Below are positions 36,685 through 45,780 of a stretch of 64,000 nt of DNA, one piece after another. The stretch is from Prochlorococcus sp. MIT 1314. Lineage in GTDB: Bacteria > Cyanobacteriota > Cyanobacteriia > PCC-6307 > Cyanobiaceae. Position 1 is the first letter of the stretch; every line of letters starts with the position of its first letter. The notes under the pieces were generated by a model, which saw nothing but the letters and a program-made list of their open reading frames with translations, was not told where the DNA came from and made no database searches. The translations under genes and the position numbers were made by a program. The stretch is from the NCBI RefSeq assembly GCF_034093315.1, contig NZ_CP139300.1, positions 1,178,001 through 1,242,000 on the forward strand. The letters run 5' to 3'.

Positions 36685-37647
36685 GTGAAGAAAAGAATTG
36701 GACTCGGTACCTGGTCTTGGGGAAATAAGCTTTTTTGGAATTACAAATCTGCAAATGACGATGATTTACGTGAGACATATAAAGAGGCATTGAAAAGAGG
36801 TTTTGATTTGATTGATACTGCAGATTCTTATGGTACTGGAAATCTTGAAGGTAGAAGTGAATCTTTGATAGGCAAATTTTTATTAGATACTCCTTCTGCT
36901 AAAAAAAAAAGAATTCAAATAGCTACTAAACTTGCACCTTATCCTTGGAGAATTGGTAATAAAGGTTTTAATAAGCCATTCTTAAAAAGTTTAGAAAGGC
37001 TTAATAATAAATTAGATATTGTGCAATTGCATTGGTCAACTGCTAAATACAATCCTTTGCAGGAATTAGGGCTGTTGGATAATCTTTGTGATTTAAAAGA
37101 TCAAGGATTTGATTTTCAAATCGGCTTATCAAATATAGGTCCTAAAAGGTTGCTGAAATTAATTCATTACTTATCAATCCGAGATCAGAGTTTTAAAAGC
37201 GTTCAGATTCAGTTTTCTTTACTTGCCCCAAATTTACAAAAACAAAATCAGGTAAAAAAAATTTGCCAAGAAAATAATATTGATTTCTTGGCTTATAGTC
37301 CTTTATCTTTTGGAATACTTTGTATTGATCCAGATAAAGACGAAAAAAGAGAAACCAGTTTTATTCGAAATGTCTTATTTGAAAACTATAAAAAACCTAC
37401 ATATGAACTAAGGAAATGTCTAAAAAGTATTGCTAAACAAAGATCAGTTTCCCAAGCTCAAGTAGCAATTAATTGGTGTTGTTTTCAGGGAACTATTCCT
37501 CTTGTTGGAATGCGAAAAAAATCTCAAGTTATAGATATATCTAATGTATTCAATTGGAATTTAAATAAAGATGAATTTAATTTACTTCAAGAAGTTTCAC
37601 AAAATTGTTTAAAAAAAATGCCAAAAAATCCTTTTTCAAGTGTTTAA
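36685..37647 (+). CDS. Aldo/keto reductase family protein
   Basis: The 320-residue protein fits the NADPH-dependent aldo/keto reductase TIM barrel. GLGTWSWGN starts the first strand, FDLIDTADSYG (~39-49) holds the catalytic Asp and Tyr, K is in IATKLAPYPW, and LDIVQLHW supplies the active-site His. The C-terminal VAINWCCFQGTIPLVGMRKKSQV matches the cofactor-binding end. The start is GTG at 36685. Substrate is unknown. Confidence 0.9.
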   Translation: MKKRIGLGTWSWGNKLFWNYKSANDDDLRETYKEALKRGFDLIDTADSYGTGNLEGRSESLIGKFLLDTPSAKKKRIQIATKLAPYPWRIGNKGFNKPFLKSLERLNNKLDIVQLHWSTAKYNPLQELGLLDNLCDLKDQGFDFQIGLSNIGPKRLLKLIHYLSIRDQSFKSVQIQFSLLAPNLQKQNQVKKICQENNIDFLAYSPLSFGILCIDPDKDEKRETSFIRNVLFENYKKPTYELRKCLKSIAKQRSVSQAQVAINWCCFQGTIPLVGMRKKSQVIDISNVFNWNLNKDEFNLLQEVSQNCLKKMPKNPFSSV

Positions 37648-37651
37648 GTAA

Positions 37652-37789
37652 TTATTTTTGCGGATATCTTCTTATTTTTTTTATTTGATAACTATTCCAT
37701 AACTCACTCGGAAATTTTTCACCAGTGAATCTAATTACTTTAGGTTTTAGATTTATTAACAAGTCATTTAAGTTTTTATTAGGGACCAT
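37652..37789 (-). CDS. Small basic protein, 45 residues
   Basis: An ORF runs from ATG 37789 to TAA 37652-37654. The basic protein contains FTGEKFPSELWNSYQIKKI, whose FP..LW.. pattern recalls the short 'villin headpiece-like' proteins annotated in some Prochlorococcus genomes; that resemblance is from memory. It is convergent with the aldo/keto reductase, the stops lying four bases apart. Function is unknown. Confidence 0.5.
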   Translation of the reverse strand: MVPNKNLNDLLINLKPKVIRFTGEKFPSELWNSYQIKKIRRYPQK

Positions 37790-37949
37790 TTTAAAGTAGG
37801 GGTTTTTAAATAAGATAAATTAATTTAAAGCTAATCTTCTCAGTATTTATACCTATAAAAATAAAATAATTCTTTTTAATACAAGAAATTGCAGCAATAT
37901 TTACAAGCTAATAAATTATCGATTACAACTTCTTAGTTATTTAAATCAA

Positions 37950-38220
37950 GTGGAGTCCTTCCAGACTCCTCGTATCATTTGGTTGATAAGGCTGATATAA
38001 CCCCATCTCCTTAAGGATCAAGCAGCAACTGGTGCTGTTTGACGGGAGAAACTAACGATTTTGTTAGCGTTTGTGTTTTTGCTCTAACCGAGCCGGCTTC
38101 AGTCACCTTCCTTATGCCCCGTCGAAACCATTACAACCCCAAAAGTGGAGTTGAGCGGAATCGAACCGCTGTCCGAAACATCGGTTGAGATCACCTAGTC
38201 CAATTGGACATTTATATTCT
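37950..38220 (-). ncRNA. ssrA: tmRNA, circularly permuted two-piece form
   Basis: Read on the minus strand, the acceptor half comes first: a T arm AGCGG-TTCGATT-CCGCT and acceptor strand CAACTCC plus A ending at 38146. Only five bases later the coding half begins with GGGGTTG at 38140, pairing over all seven positions with CAACTCC. The tag is encoded at 38068-38018 and reads ANKIVSFSRQTAPVAA then TGA. A hairpin at 37952-37969 is near the 3' end of the coding piece. This order is the permuted gene known in marine picocyanobacteria. tmRNA rescues stalled ribosomes with SmpB. Outer ends are approximate. Confidence 0.93.
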
Positions 38221-38270
38221 GACAGGCAAAATGAGTATTGAATAGTTTTTTTATTAACTTTTTATCCTAT

Positions 38271-39395
38271 ATGAATGTAGTTGCATCATCTCCAGAAGGA
38301 CTCGAGAAATATTTAGCTGAAGAAATTTCGAATTTAGGTGGAATTAATATTAATACGTATAAAAGATTTATTAATTTTGAATGTGATCATGCGACTTTTT
38401 ACAGAGTTCATTTCTATTCCCGAATAGCTTTTCGTTTTTATAGAGAAATTGTAAGTTTTACTTGTTATGACAAGCAATCTTTATATGAGGGGGTTAGAGA
38501 TTCATTTGACTGGTTAGATTGGTTGCACTATGAAAAAACGTTTAATGTTCAAGTCACTGGGAGAACATCGTCCTTAAGTCATACACATTTTACTGCTCTT
38601 GAAGTTAAAAACTCCATAACTGATTTGCAACAGTCAGCTTGGAATAAAAGATCAAATATTTCATTAGATCATCCTGATTTTATAATTCATCTTCATTTAA
38701 ATAATAATAAAGCGATTATCAGCCTCCAAAGTAGTGTAGAAAGCTTACACAAAAGAGGCTATAAACCGGCCGTTGGAAATGCTCCATTGAAAGAAAATTT
38801 AGCTTCTGGGTTGATAAAGATGACTAAATGGAATGGCAACGTCCCGTTAATTGACATTATGTGCGGCTCAGGAACATTTTTAATTGAGGCTATTAACCAA
38901 TTTCTTGAAGTCCCTATTAATATTGATCAAGTTTATCTTTTTGAGAATTGGTTGGACTTCAGGAAAGATATTTATCTTAATGAAAGAAATAAAGCAAAAA
39001 ATAAAATTATAAATTATGAAAAATTACCAAAAATTATAGGTTGCGAAATTAATAAAAAAGTTTTTGACCAGGCGACTGTAAACAAATCATTAGCAGGTCT
39101 CGAAAATTATATTGAACTTATAAATAATGATTTTTCAGAACTCCAATTAAAATTTAAACCTGGGATAATTATATGTAATCCCCCATATGGCAAGAAATTG
39201 GGCAATGAAAATGAATTAATTTCTTTATATGACGAGATGGGAATGTTCCTAAAGAATAATTTTTCAGGTTGGGAATTTTGGCTGCTTAGTGGAAATCCAA
39301 AACTAACAAAATATTTGAAAATGAAATCCTCATTGAAAATACCTGTAAGTAATGGGGGGATTGATTGCAGATGGATAAAGTATTTAATAAGGTAA
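38271..39395 (+). CDS. THUMP-domain class I RNA methyltransferase (RlmL/RlmK type)
   Basis: The 374-residue protein has an N-terminal ferredoxin-like/THUMP region beginning MNVVASSPEGLEKYLAEEI and a C-terminal Rossmann methyltransferase domain with LIDIMCGSGTFLIEA (~195-210) and the catalytic NPPYGKKLG near 310. It resembles N2-guanine methyltransferases acting on 23S rRNA (RlmL N-terminal half) or tRNA. The ATG at 38271 is chosen; an in-frame TTG at 38238 adds 11 hydrophobic residues not typical of the family. Confidence 0.87.
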   Translation: MNVVASSPEGLEKYLAEEISNLGGININTYKRFINFECDHATFYRVHFYSRIAFRFYREIVSFTCYDKQSLYEGVRDSFDWLDWLHYEKTFNVQVTGRTSSLSHTHFTALEVKNSITDLQQSAWNKRSNISLDHPDFIIHLHLNNNKAIISLQSSVESLHKRGYKPAVGNAPLKENLASGLIKMTKWNGNVPLIDIMCGSGTFLIEAINQFLEVPINIDQVYLFENWLDFRKDIYLNERNKAKNKIINYEKLPKIIGCEINKKVFDQATVNKSLAGLENYIELINNDFSELQLKFKPGIIICNPPYGKKLGNENELISLYDEMGMFLKNNFSGWEFWLLSGNPKLTKYLKMKSSLKIPVSNGGIDCRWIKYLIR

Positions 39396-39396
39396 T

Positions 39397-39783
39397 TTAT
39401 TTTTTGCCTAAAACTGCTTTTGTCGTCTTGCCTAAACCCTCTAATGTTTGAGGCAGATAGGGACCTTTGGCTAATTTTCCACCAAGCTTCAGACTTAAGC
39501 CTGCAAGAAATAAATCGATAAATATTATGATTAATAAATTGTATTCAATATTCCAGTTATTAGATTTTTTTAGCCAAAGATAACAAATAATATGAAGGCA
39601 AATTAGAACTATCAATAGTAATATGCTTCCAATTGCCAAGAATATTCCACCGCTAATTAATCTTCTTTTTTCTCTATCTACTTCTTGAAGGGCTATTCTT
39701 ACATGCAAATCCATCACTGAACTTGCTATTGCGGAAATTCTTGAAGCGGTATTTGCAAAGTTTTTATTTTTTGGTTTTTCCAT
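39397..39783 (-). CDS. Holin-like membrane protein (holin superfamily III-like)
   Basis: The 128-residue protein has an amphipathic helix first (SRISAIASSVMDLHVRIALQEVDREKRRLISGG), then two membrane spans (IFLAIGSILLLIVLICLHIICYLWL and NLLIIIFIDLFLAGLSL). This is the layout of the phage-holin-like family often paired with DUF883/YqjD proteins. The ATG at 39783 follows the upstream stop by one base (TAATATG), indicating coupling; a GTG at 39798 would overlap. It is probably a membrane or stress protein and not a lysis gene. Confidence 0.75.
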   Translation of the reverse strand: MEKPKNKNFANTASRISAIASSVMDLHVRIALQEVDREKRRLISGGIFLAIGSILLLIVLICLHIICYLWLKKSNNWNIEYNLLIIIFIDLFLAGLSLKLGGKLAKGPYLPQTLEGLGKTTKAVLGKK

Positions 39784-39784
39784 A

Positions 39785-40246
39785 TTATTTTCTACCACTT
39801 TTGAGGATAGTTCCTATAAGTAACCCAATACCGGCGGCAATAGCAATAGATAAAATTGGTTTTTTTCTAATGGGATTTTCTATTTTTGGTCTAAGTGTAT
39901 TGTTAAGTTCTTCTAATAACTCTTCTAATTGACTTTCAATAGGTTCAATTTTTTCTGAGATCTCCCACTGATTTTCTCGGATTGAATCAATAATCTCAAA
40001 TACTTGACTCTTTATTCCAATTACAGATGTTCCAGTATGGCTTGCTATTACCTCAACTAAATCATCGATATTTCCTTTTGTAGTTTCCAGTGTTTGTTGA
40101 GCTATGGTAGGCCATTTTTCTTTTATTAAAGGTATTAAACTGTCAATTTTTTCAAGTAACCATTTCTCAGAAATAACTTCTTGTTCAGGAAGTTCAGAAT
40201 TATCTTCTTTTTCTTCTATGTCTTTGGGAGGATGGTAAGTCTCCAT
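39785..40246 (-). CDS. YqjD/ElaB (DUF883)-like membrane-anchored protein
   Basis: The 153-residue protein is acidic, with long predicted helices and one C-terminal membrane segment preceded by RKKP (PILSIAIAAGIGLLIGTIL, ~130-148), ending in a basic GRK. This tail is the hallmark of DUF883/ElaB proteins, some of which tether ribosomes at the membrane in E. coli. The gene is followed one base later by the holin-like gene. Function in cyanobacteria is not known. Confidence 0.72.
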   Translation of the reverse strand: METYHPPKDIEEKEDNSELPEQEVISEKWLLEKIDSLIPLIKEKWPTIAQQTLETTKGNIDDLVEVIASHTGTSVIGIKSQVFEIIDSIRENQWEISEKIEPIESQLEELLEELNNTLRPKIENPIRKKPILSIAIAAGIGLLIGTILKSGRK

Positions 40247-40416
40247 TCTTTAAACTTATTTATTTTAAGATTAGACCCTATTTTCTTAATTTGGAACCCT
40301 TGTCTAAAGATTTGTGCAATTTATATAGAACAAAAACATATAAAAGTTTATTTACATTTTATTTATCTACTCTGTTCTGTAAGAAGGTTTTGTTAAGCTA
40401 TTACTGAATTTATTAT

Positions 40417-40572
40417 ATGAGTTTAAATTTCATTATGGATATCACATTTGCATCATTAATTTTTGCATCTCGCACAATCCCTACAGATTTTGGATTAGTA
40501 GCAGCAGCTATCGCAGGAGCTGGAAGTTTACTATTCATTGCTTTAAGATTTGTCCCTGATGCAAGTAATTAA
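40417..40572 (+). CDS. Small single-span membrane protein
   Basis: An ORF of 51 residues from ATG 40417 (or 45 from ATG 40435) ends at TAA 40570-40572. It carries one hydrophobic helix (GLVAAAIAGAGSLLFIALRFVP), reminiscent in size and topology of small photosystem or NDH subunits. No subunit was recognised with confidence. It lies in an otherwise empty gap. Confidence 0.55.
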   Translation: MSLNFIMDITFASLIFASRTIPTDFGLVAAAIAGAGSLLFIALRFVPDASN

Positions 40573-40652
40573 AAAAGAGGAACCTTCTTAACAAAATATT
40601 TTTATCTCAAATTTGTTTTGATAATAGATTCAATTTATTTATCAACTAGATA

Positions 40653-41015
40653 ATGAATAAATGGGTTTTGCTTGAACATAAAGTATATTCGGGTGACTCT
40701 TTAGATACTCATTACGATTTTCTTGTTGAAAGTGAAATAGATTGTTTAACTTGGAAATTTTTAAAACTTCCTTTATTAAATAAAGCTTCTATAGAAATTC
40801 TTAAACAGCCAAATCATAGACTTGTATGGCTATCAAGGGAAGAACATGAACTTTCTGGAAACCGAGGCTTCGTAAAAAGAATTGATCATGGAATATTTAA
40901 AAACGTTTCTAATAAATTGGATTCTGAATGTTTCAGATTCATTTTGGACGGTAAACTTCTTTATGGTTTGTTTGAAATTTCGGGCAATTCCTGTAGATTG
41001 AGCAAAAATAATTAA
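40653..41015 (+). CDS. Stand-alone LigD 3'-phosphoesterase-like protein
   Basis: The 120-residue protein aligns by eye with the phosphoesterase (PE) domain of bacterial LigD. HYDFLVES..CLTWKF..P matches the HYDxRLE..SWAxPK core, WLSREEHELSGNRGFVKRIDHGIF resembles the region with the D/G motif, and FRFILDGKLLYGLFEI matches the last strands (L-x-G-x-k-l-x-G-x-f). The catalytic His and Asp of HYD are present. No ligase or Ku gene is nearby. It is likely a small nucleic-acid end-processing enzyme, but this is inference. Confidence 0.65.
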   Translation: MNKWVLLEHKVYSGDSLDTHYDFLVESEIDCLTWKFLKLPLLNKASIEILKQPNHRLVWLSREEHELSGNRGFVKRIDHGIFKNVSNKLDSECFRFILDGKLLYGLFEISGNSCRLSKNN

Positions 41016-41091
41016 TATTAATTTATAAATAATCGTAATATTTCTATTGAGAATTTTTGCAAATTAGTTATTCTTATTTAGCTATTGAGAC

Positions 41092-44000
41092 TTGAGATTG
41101 GTACATATCAATCAGGTCGAGTTTGAAAATTTTAAATCTTTTGGGGGAAGTGTAAAAATTCCTCTTGAAGAAGGTTTTACAGTGGTTACGGGTCCTAACG
41201 GTTCTGGGAAAAGTAATATTTTAGATGGAATTTTATTCTGTTTAGGATTAGCTAATAGTAGAGGGATGCGGGCAGAAAGATTACCAGATTTAATAAATAA
41301 CTCTAAAGTTAAAGATGGTAAGTCATCTGAAACAACTGTATCGGTAAAATTTAATATTCAAGACTGGTCTCCCAGAGAGGACCTGCCTCCATTGGAACTA
41401 GAAGAAGAAGAAATTTCTCTTAATAAGGGTCAAAAGGAATGGGTAGTTTCTAGAAAATTAAGGCTTATGCCTGGTGGTTCTTATGCTTCTACTTATACTT
41501 CTGATGGAAAACAATGTACCTTGCAACAAATACAGAAAATATTAAGGGATATTAGTGTTGATCCTGAGGGTAGCAATGTTGTTATGCAGGGTGATGTAAC
41601 AAGAATAGTATCAATGAATAATAAAGAGAGGAGAAATCTTATTGACGAATTAGCAGGAGTCTCACTTTTTGATACGAGAATAGAACAAACTAATGCAAAA
41701 TTAAATGACGTTTTTGAAAGACAAGAAAGGTGTGAAATTTTAGAAAATGAATTGCAATCTGGTAAAAATAAACTTGAAAAAGAATGTGAAAAAGCTAAGA
41801 GATATAAAGAGTTAAAGGCAAAACTGCTTCAAATAATGGAATTAGAGAAAGTTCTTATTTTTGAAAACCAAGTTAAGCATGTTGAATCTATAAAGAAAAA
41901 AGAAACGCAAATTGAAAAAAATAAAATATTATTTAATGAGCATAAAGAATCTATTAATAAAGAAATATTAGTCTTAGAAGGTTCTTTAAAAATACTGGTT
42001 GATGAGCTTAAGGAGAAAGGAGAGGATACTTTGATAAAAGTCAATTCTGATATAGGAAGTATTAATTCTAGCTTGAGAGAACTTGATAGAATATCAAGTT
42101 TGAATAAAGAAGAGGGCATTAAATTACAAAAGCAAAGAGATGAGATTGCAATATCTAAGAGAAATATCGATTCAGAAAAGATGAAACAAGAAAATTTTGA
42201 TGATGATTTTTTAAATAAATTGAACTTGCAAATTGATAATCTTACTTTAAAACACAAATTATCTAGAAAAAAACTTTCTGATGCAGCGGGAGAATCTGGA
42301 GAATTCTCAAAACAAAGCATAAAATTAAATTCTGAGCTTGAAAGTATAAAAAATAAAATTAAGCCTTTGGAAATAAAAAAAAGGAGGTTTGAAGAAGAAA
42401 CTATTCAAAATAATATTCAGAAAGATGAAATATCTGCTCAGATCGACGCTTTAGCTTTAGAAAAGCAGCAACTTTTAGAGGGAAACCAAAGAAAAAAAGA
42501 GACGTCCGACATCAATCACAATAACTTGGCAAGTAATAGCTCAGAAATTAACTTTTTAAAAAATGAAATTGATTTATTAAACAAAACTAAATTAAGGTTA
42601 AACAACGAGCAATTAAGGCTTGAAAAGGATTTATCTAGATTTGAAAGTAGAAAGGAAGCTCTAAATGAATCCAGAGGTTCGTATGCTCTCAGAATTCTTT
42701 TAGAAGCAGGCTTGGAGGGTATACATGGCTATGTGGCTCAACTTGGAGAGGTAAGTGAGAAAAATAGATATGCATTGGAAATTGCGGCAGGCAATAGACT
42801 CGGACAAATTGTTGTTGATAATGATCATATTGCCGCTAAAGCAATTGAAATTCTTAAAAAAAAGAAGGCTGGAAGATTAACTTTTTTACCTTTAAATAGA
42901 ATTAGAATTCAAAAGAAGAATCATGCAATTTCAAGATTTGATCATAATAGAGAGCTTGGATTTATTGATAAAGCTATTAATCTAATTACTTTTGATGAAG
43001 TTTATTCAGATGTTTTTAGATATGTTTTTGGAGATACGTTGGTTTTTTCAGACTTAGCCTCAGCTAGGTTATCTAAACAAAAAATTAGGTTGGTTACTTT
43101 AGGTGGTGAATTATTAGAAGCAAGTGGTGCTATTACAGGCGGAAGCAAGTTAAATAAAGATTTAGCTTATAGATTTGGAATTAATAATGACCTTGATGAC
43201 TCTATACCTATAAAAGAAAGATTGTTGGTTATTAAAGAAGCTTTAAAAGAGTCAAATAATGATTTGATCACAAAAAATGATAGGCTTAATAAATTAAATT
43301 CTAATCGCAGTCAAATAATTGAGAATTGTGCTTCGTTCAACAAAGAAATCGAAGTGAATAAAAATTCTCTTGAAGTTGTCATGAAAAGAATTGAAGACTG
43401 TAAATCGAGATTAAATAAACTTGAAAGTGCTAATAATGCATTAGTTAAGGATTTAGATCGTTTGAAAAATGAATTGAAGCCTCATTATGATAAGTTTGAT
43501 CAATTGCAAAGTATTCTGAAGGAGAATTATGTAAAAAATCAAAAATCTTCATTAATAGCTTTTAATAGCGATTTTAATAATCTTGATAAAAAACTTGAAT
43601 TAGTTATTAAGGAGAGAGATACATTATTAGATAAGAAGAATAAATTAGCTTTAAATAAAGAACGTATCAACAATTCATTAAAAATTATATTGTTACAAGA
43701 AAAAAACTTGCAGGAATCTATCAAAGAACTTGCAATTGCTCATAGTGAATGGATAGAAAAAAGAGATAAATTTAAAAAAGAGCTTTTAGTCCTTAATAAT
43801 CAGAAAAATTCCTTAGAGAAGGATTTAGGTTTTTTGAGAAGGAAAAGAGATGAATTAAACTCTTCAATTTCAAATAAAAGGCAAGAACATAACAATTATC
43901 TATTAAAGCTGGAATACCTTGAAAGAGATATCGATTCTCTTAAAGAAGAGATGAGGAGCGAGAAAATAAAATTGGAAAATTATAAAAAAGATTTGCCTAA

Positions 44001-44682
44001 TCCTTACCCGGAGTTTGGAGAATATGAAGGGAAGAGTCTGGAATCTTTGCAATCAGAAATCTCGACTATAAATTTAAAACTACAAAGTTTAGAACCAGTA
44101 AATATGTTAGCTCTTGATGAATTAGAAGAATTAATTCAGAGATTAAATGGCTTACGAGAAAAATTAGAAATTCTATCTAATGAAAGATCTGAATTATTGC
44201 TGAGAATAGAAACTGTATCAACAATGCGTCAGGAGGCGTTTATGCAAGCATTTGTGGAAGTTGATAAACACTTTAGAGAAATATTTGCCAATTTATCTGA
44301 TGGAGATGGTTTTCTTCAACTTGAAAATCCTAACTCTCCTTTGGATGGAGGCTTAACTTTAGTAGCTCATCCTAAAGGAAAAAATGTCAGGAGATTAGCC
44401 TCTATGTCAGGCGGTGAAAAATCATTAACTGCTTTAAGTTTTTTATTTGCTTTGCAAAAGTATAAACCTTCTCCTTTTTATGCATTAGATGAGGTTGATA
44501 GTTTTTTAGATGGTATCAATGTTGAAAGGTTGTCAAAACTAATATCTAATCAGTCATCAAATGCACAATTTATAGTAGTAAGTCATAGAAGGCCTATGAT
44601 AGGTGCGTCTGAACGAACAATTGGTGTCGCGCAAGCAAGAGGTGCTAATACGCAAGTTGTTGGGTTACCAAATGCTGCATAA
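41092..44682 (+). CDS. smc: Chromosome segregation SMC protein
   Basis: SMC dimers compact and segregate chromosomes with ScpA and ScpB. The 1196 residues contain the N-terminal Walker A GPNGSGKSN, two long coiled coils (~170-500 and ~690-1000), a hinge around 530-660 (GLEGIHGYVAQLGEV and GGELLEASGAITGG), and the C-terminal signature MSGGEKSLTALSFLFAL with Walker B PFYALDEVDSFLDG. The start is TTG 41092; a second TTG at 41098 is equally possible. The coding length is usual. Confidence 0.97.
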   Translation: MRLVHINQVEFENFKSFGGSVKIPLEEGFTVVTGPNGSGKSNILDGILFCLGLANSRGMRAERLPDLINNSKVKDGKSSETTVSVKFNIQDWSPREDLPPLELEEEEISLNKGQKEWVVSRKLRLMPGGSYASTYTSDGKQCTLQQIQKILRDISVDPEGSNVVMQGDVTRIVSMNNKERRNLIDELAGVSLFDTRIEQTNAKLNDVFERQERCEILENELQSGKNKLEKECEKAKRYKELKAKLLQIMELEKVLIFENQVKHVESIKKKETQIEKNKILFNEHKESINKEILVLEGSLKILVDELKEKGEDTLIKVNSDIGSINSSLRELDRISSLNKEEGIKLQKQRDEIAISKRNIDSEKMKQENFDDDFLNKLNLQIDNLTLKHKLSRKKLSDAAGESGEFSKQSIKLNSELESIKNKIKPLEIKKRRFEEETIQNNIQKDEISAQIDALALEKQQLLEGNQRKKETSDINHNNLASNSSEINFLKNEIDLLNKTKLRLNNEQLRLEKDLSRFESRKEALNESRGSYALRILLEAGLEGIHGYVAQLGEVSEKNRYALEIAAGNRLGQIVVDNDHIAAKAIEILKKKKAGRLTFLPLNRIRIQKKNHAISRFDHNRELGFIDKAINLITFDEVYSDVFRYVFGDTLVFSDLASARLSKQKIRLVTLGGELLEASGAITGGSKLNKDLAYRFGINNDLDDSIPIKERLLVIKEALKESNNDLITKNDRLNKLNSNRSQIIENCASFNKEIEVNKNSLEVVMKRIEDCKSRLNKLESANNALVKDLDRLKNELKPHYDKFDQLQSILKENYVKNQKSSLIAFNSDFNNLDKKLELVIKERDTLLDKKNKLALNKERINNSLKIILLQEKNLQESIKELAIAHSEWIEKRDKFKKELLVLNNQKNSLEKDLGFLRRKRDELNSSISNKRQEHNNYLLKLEYLERDIDSLKEEMRSEKIKLENYKKDLPNPYPEFGEYEGKSLESLQSEISTINLKLQSLEPVNMLALDELEELIQRLNGLREKLEILSNERSELLLRIETVSTMRQEAFMQAFVEVDKHFREIFANLSDGDGFLQLENPNSPLDGGLTLVAHPKGKNVRRLASMSGGEKSLTALSFLFALQKYKPSPFYALDEVDSFLDGINVERLSKLISNQSSNAQFIVVSHRRPMIGASERTIGVAQARGANTQVVGLPNAA

Positions 44683-44727
44683 ACACACTTTTTTAAATTT
44701 ATACGTCAGAATGATACAAAGTTATTT

Positions 44728-45777
44728 ATGAGTTTGTCTAACAAATCTGCTAATAAGAATCGTCCTAATTCTGTTCCAAGCGAACGGTTGTGGTTAAGGT
44801 CAGAACTGATGGGTACCCAAGTCATAACTACTGATACTGGGAGACGTTTAGGTGTAGTTGGTGAAGTTGTTGTCGATATTGACAGAAGAGAAGTGGTGGC
44901 TTTGGGTCTTAGAGATAATCCGCTGACAAGATTTTTACCAGGCTTACCTAAATGGATGCCCTTAGAAAGTATAAAGCAAGTTGGAGATGTCATATTAGTT
45001 GACTCCTTAGATTCATTAAGTGAAGGTTTTTCTCCAGAAAGATATGGAAAGGTAATTAATTGTCAAGTGATTACAGAATCTGGACAACTTTTAGGTAGAG
45101 TTCTTGGGTTTTCTTTTGATATCGAGACTGGGGATTTGATTTCTCTTGTAATGGGTGCAGTTGGTGTTCCCCTGTTAGGTGAGGGAGTTTTAAGTACTTG
45201 GGAAATTCCTGTTGAGGAAATAGTCAGTAGTGGTACAGATAGGATTATTGTTTATGAAGGTGCTGAAGAGAAATTGAACCAATTAAGTAGTGGACTACTT
45301 GAGAAACTTGGAGTAGGAGGTTCTGCATGGGATGACAGGGAAGGAAATGGTTACTCAGCAAATCTTGTACCAGTTGAGAATCAGCTATTATCTGGTTCGG
45401 AATTAGAACAACAAAATAATTTGGTTGAAGAATATGAAGAAGAAGTTGTTGAACAAGATGATTATGAAGATGAAAATTATGAAGATGAACTTGAATATGT
45501 TGAAATTAAGGGCTCCTCAGGAGAAATTAACAATAGAAAAAAGCTATATATGGAAAATGATTATCCTGTTTCGATCGAGAATCCAAATAGTGTTAATCAA
45601 AATGATGAAGAAAAGAATATTGATTTTAAACAAAAGAGTCAATCAAATACTAGTTTGGCATCGAAAAGACCAATTCAAAATGCAATAGAAACTTTAGATA
45701 TTGAACCATTAGATGAACAAAATTTAGTTCCAGATAATAAAAAATCAGAAAATTTTGAAATTGATGATCCCTGGTAA
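44728..45777 (+). CDS. PRC-barrel domain protein with acidic tail
   Basis: The 349-residue protein has two tandem PRC-barrel domains: one at ~25-90 (GTQVITTDTGRRLGVVGEVVVDIDRREVVAL) and one at ~110-175 (GKVINCQVITESGQLLGRVLGFSFDIETGDL). The last 110 residues are acidic and low-complexity (EEYEEEVVEQDDYEDE). PRC barrels occur in photosynthetic reaction centres and in RimM; here the role is unknown. It follows smc by 45 bases and may be co-transcribed. Confidence 0.85.
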   Translation: MSLSNKSANKNRPNSVPSERLWLRSELMGTQVITTDTGRRLGVVGEVVVDIDRREVVALGLRDNPLTRFLPGLPKWMPLESIKQVGDVILVDSLDSLSEGFSPERYGKVINCQVITESGQLLGRVLGFSFDIETGDLISLVMGAVGVPLLGEGVLSTWEIPVEEIVSSGTDRIIVYEGAEEKLNQLSSGLLEKLGVGGSAWDDREGNGYSANLVPVENQLLSGSELEQQNNLVEEYEEEVVEQDDYEDENYEDELEYVEIKGSSGEINNRKKLYMENDYPVSIENPNSVNQNDEEKNIDFKQKSQSNTSLASKRPIQNAIETLDIEPLDEQNLVPDNKKSENFEIDDPW

Positions 45778-45780
45778 TTG

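Noticed and set aside
41829..42320. 163-codon minus-strand ORF inside smc
   Set aside because: It is antisense to the low-complexity coiled-coil region of smc; the S/F/L-rich product has no domain.
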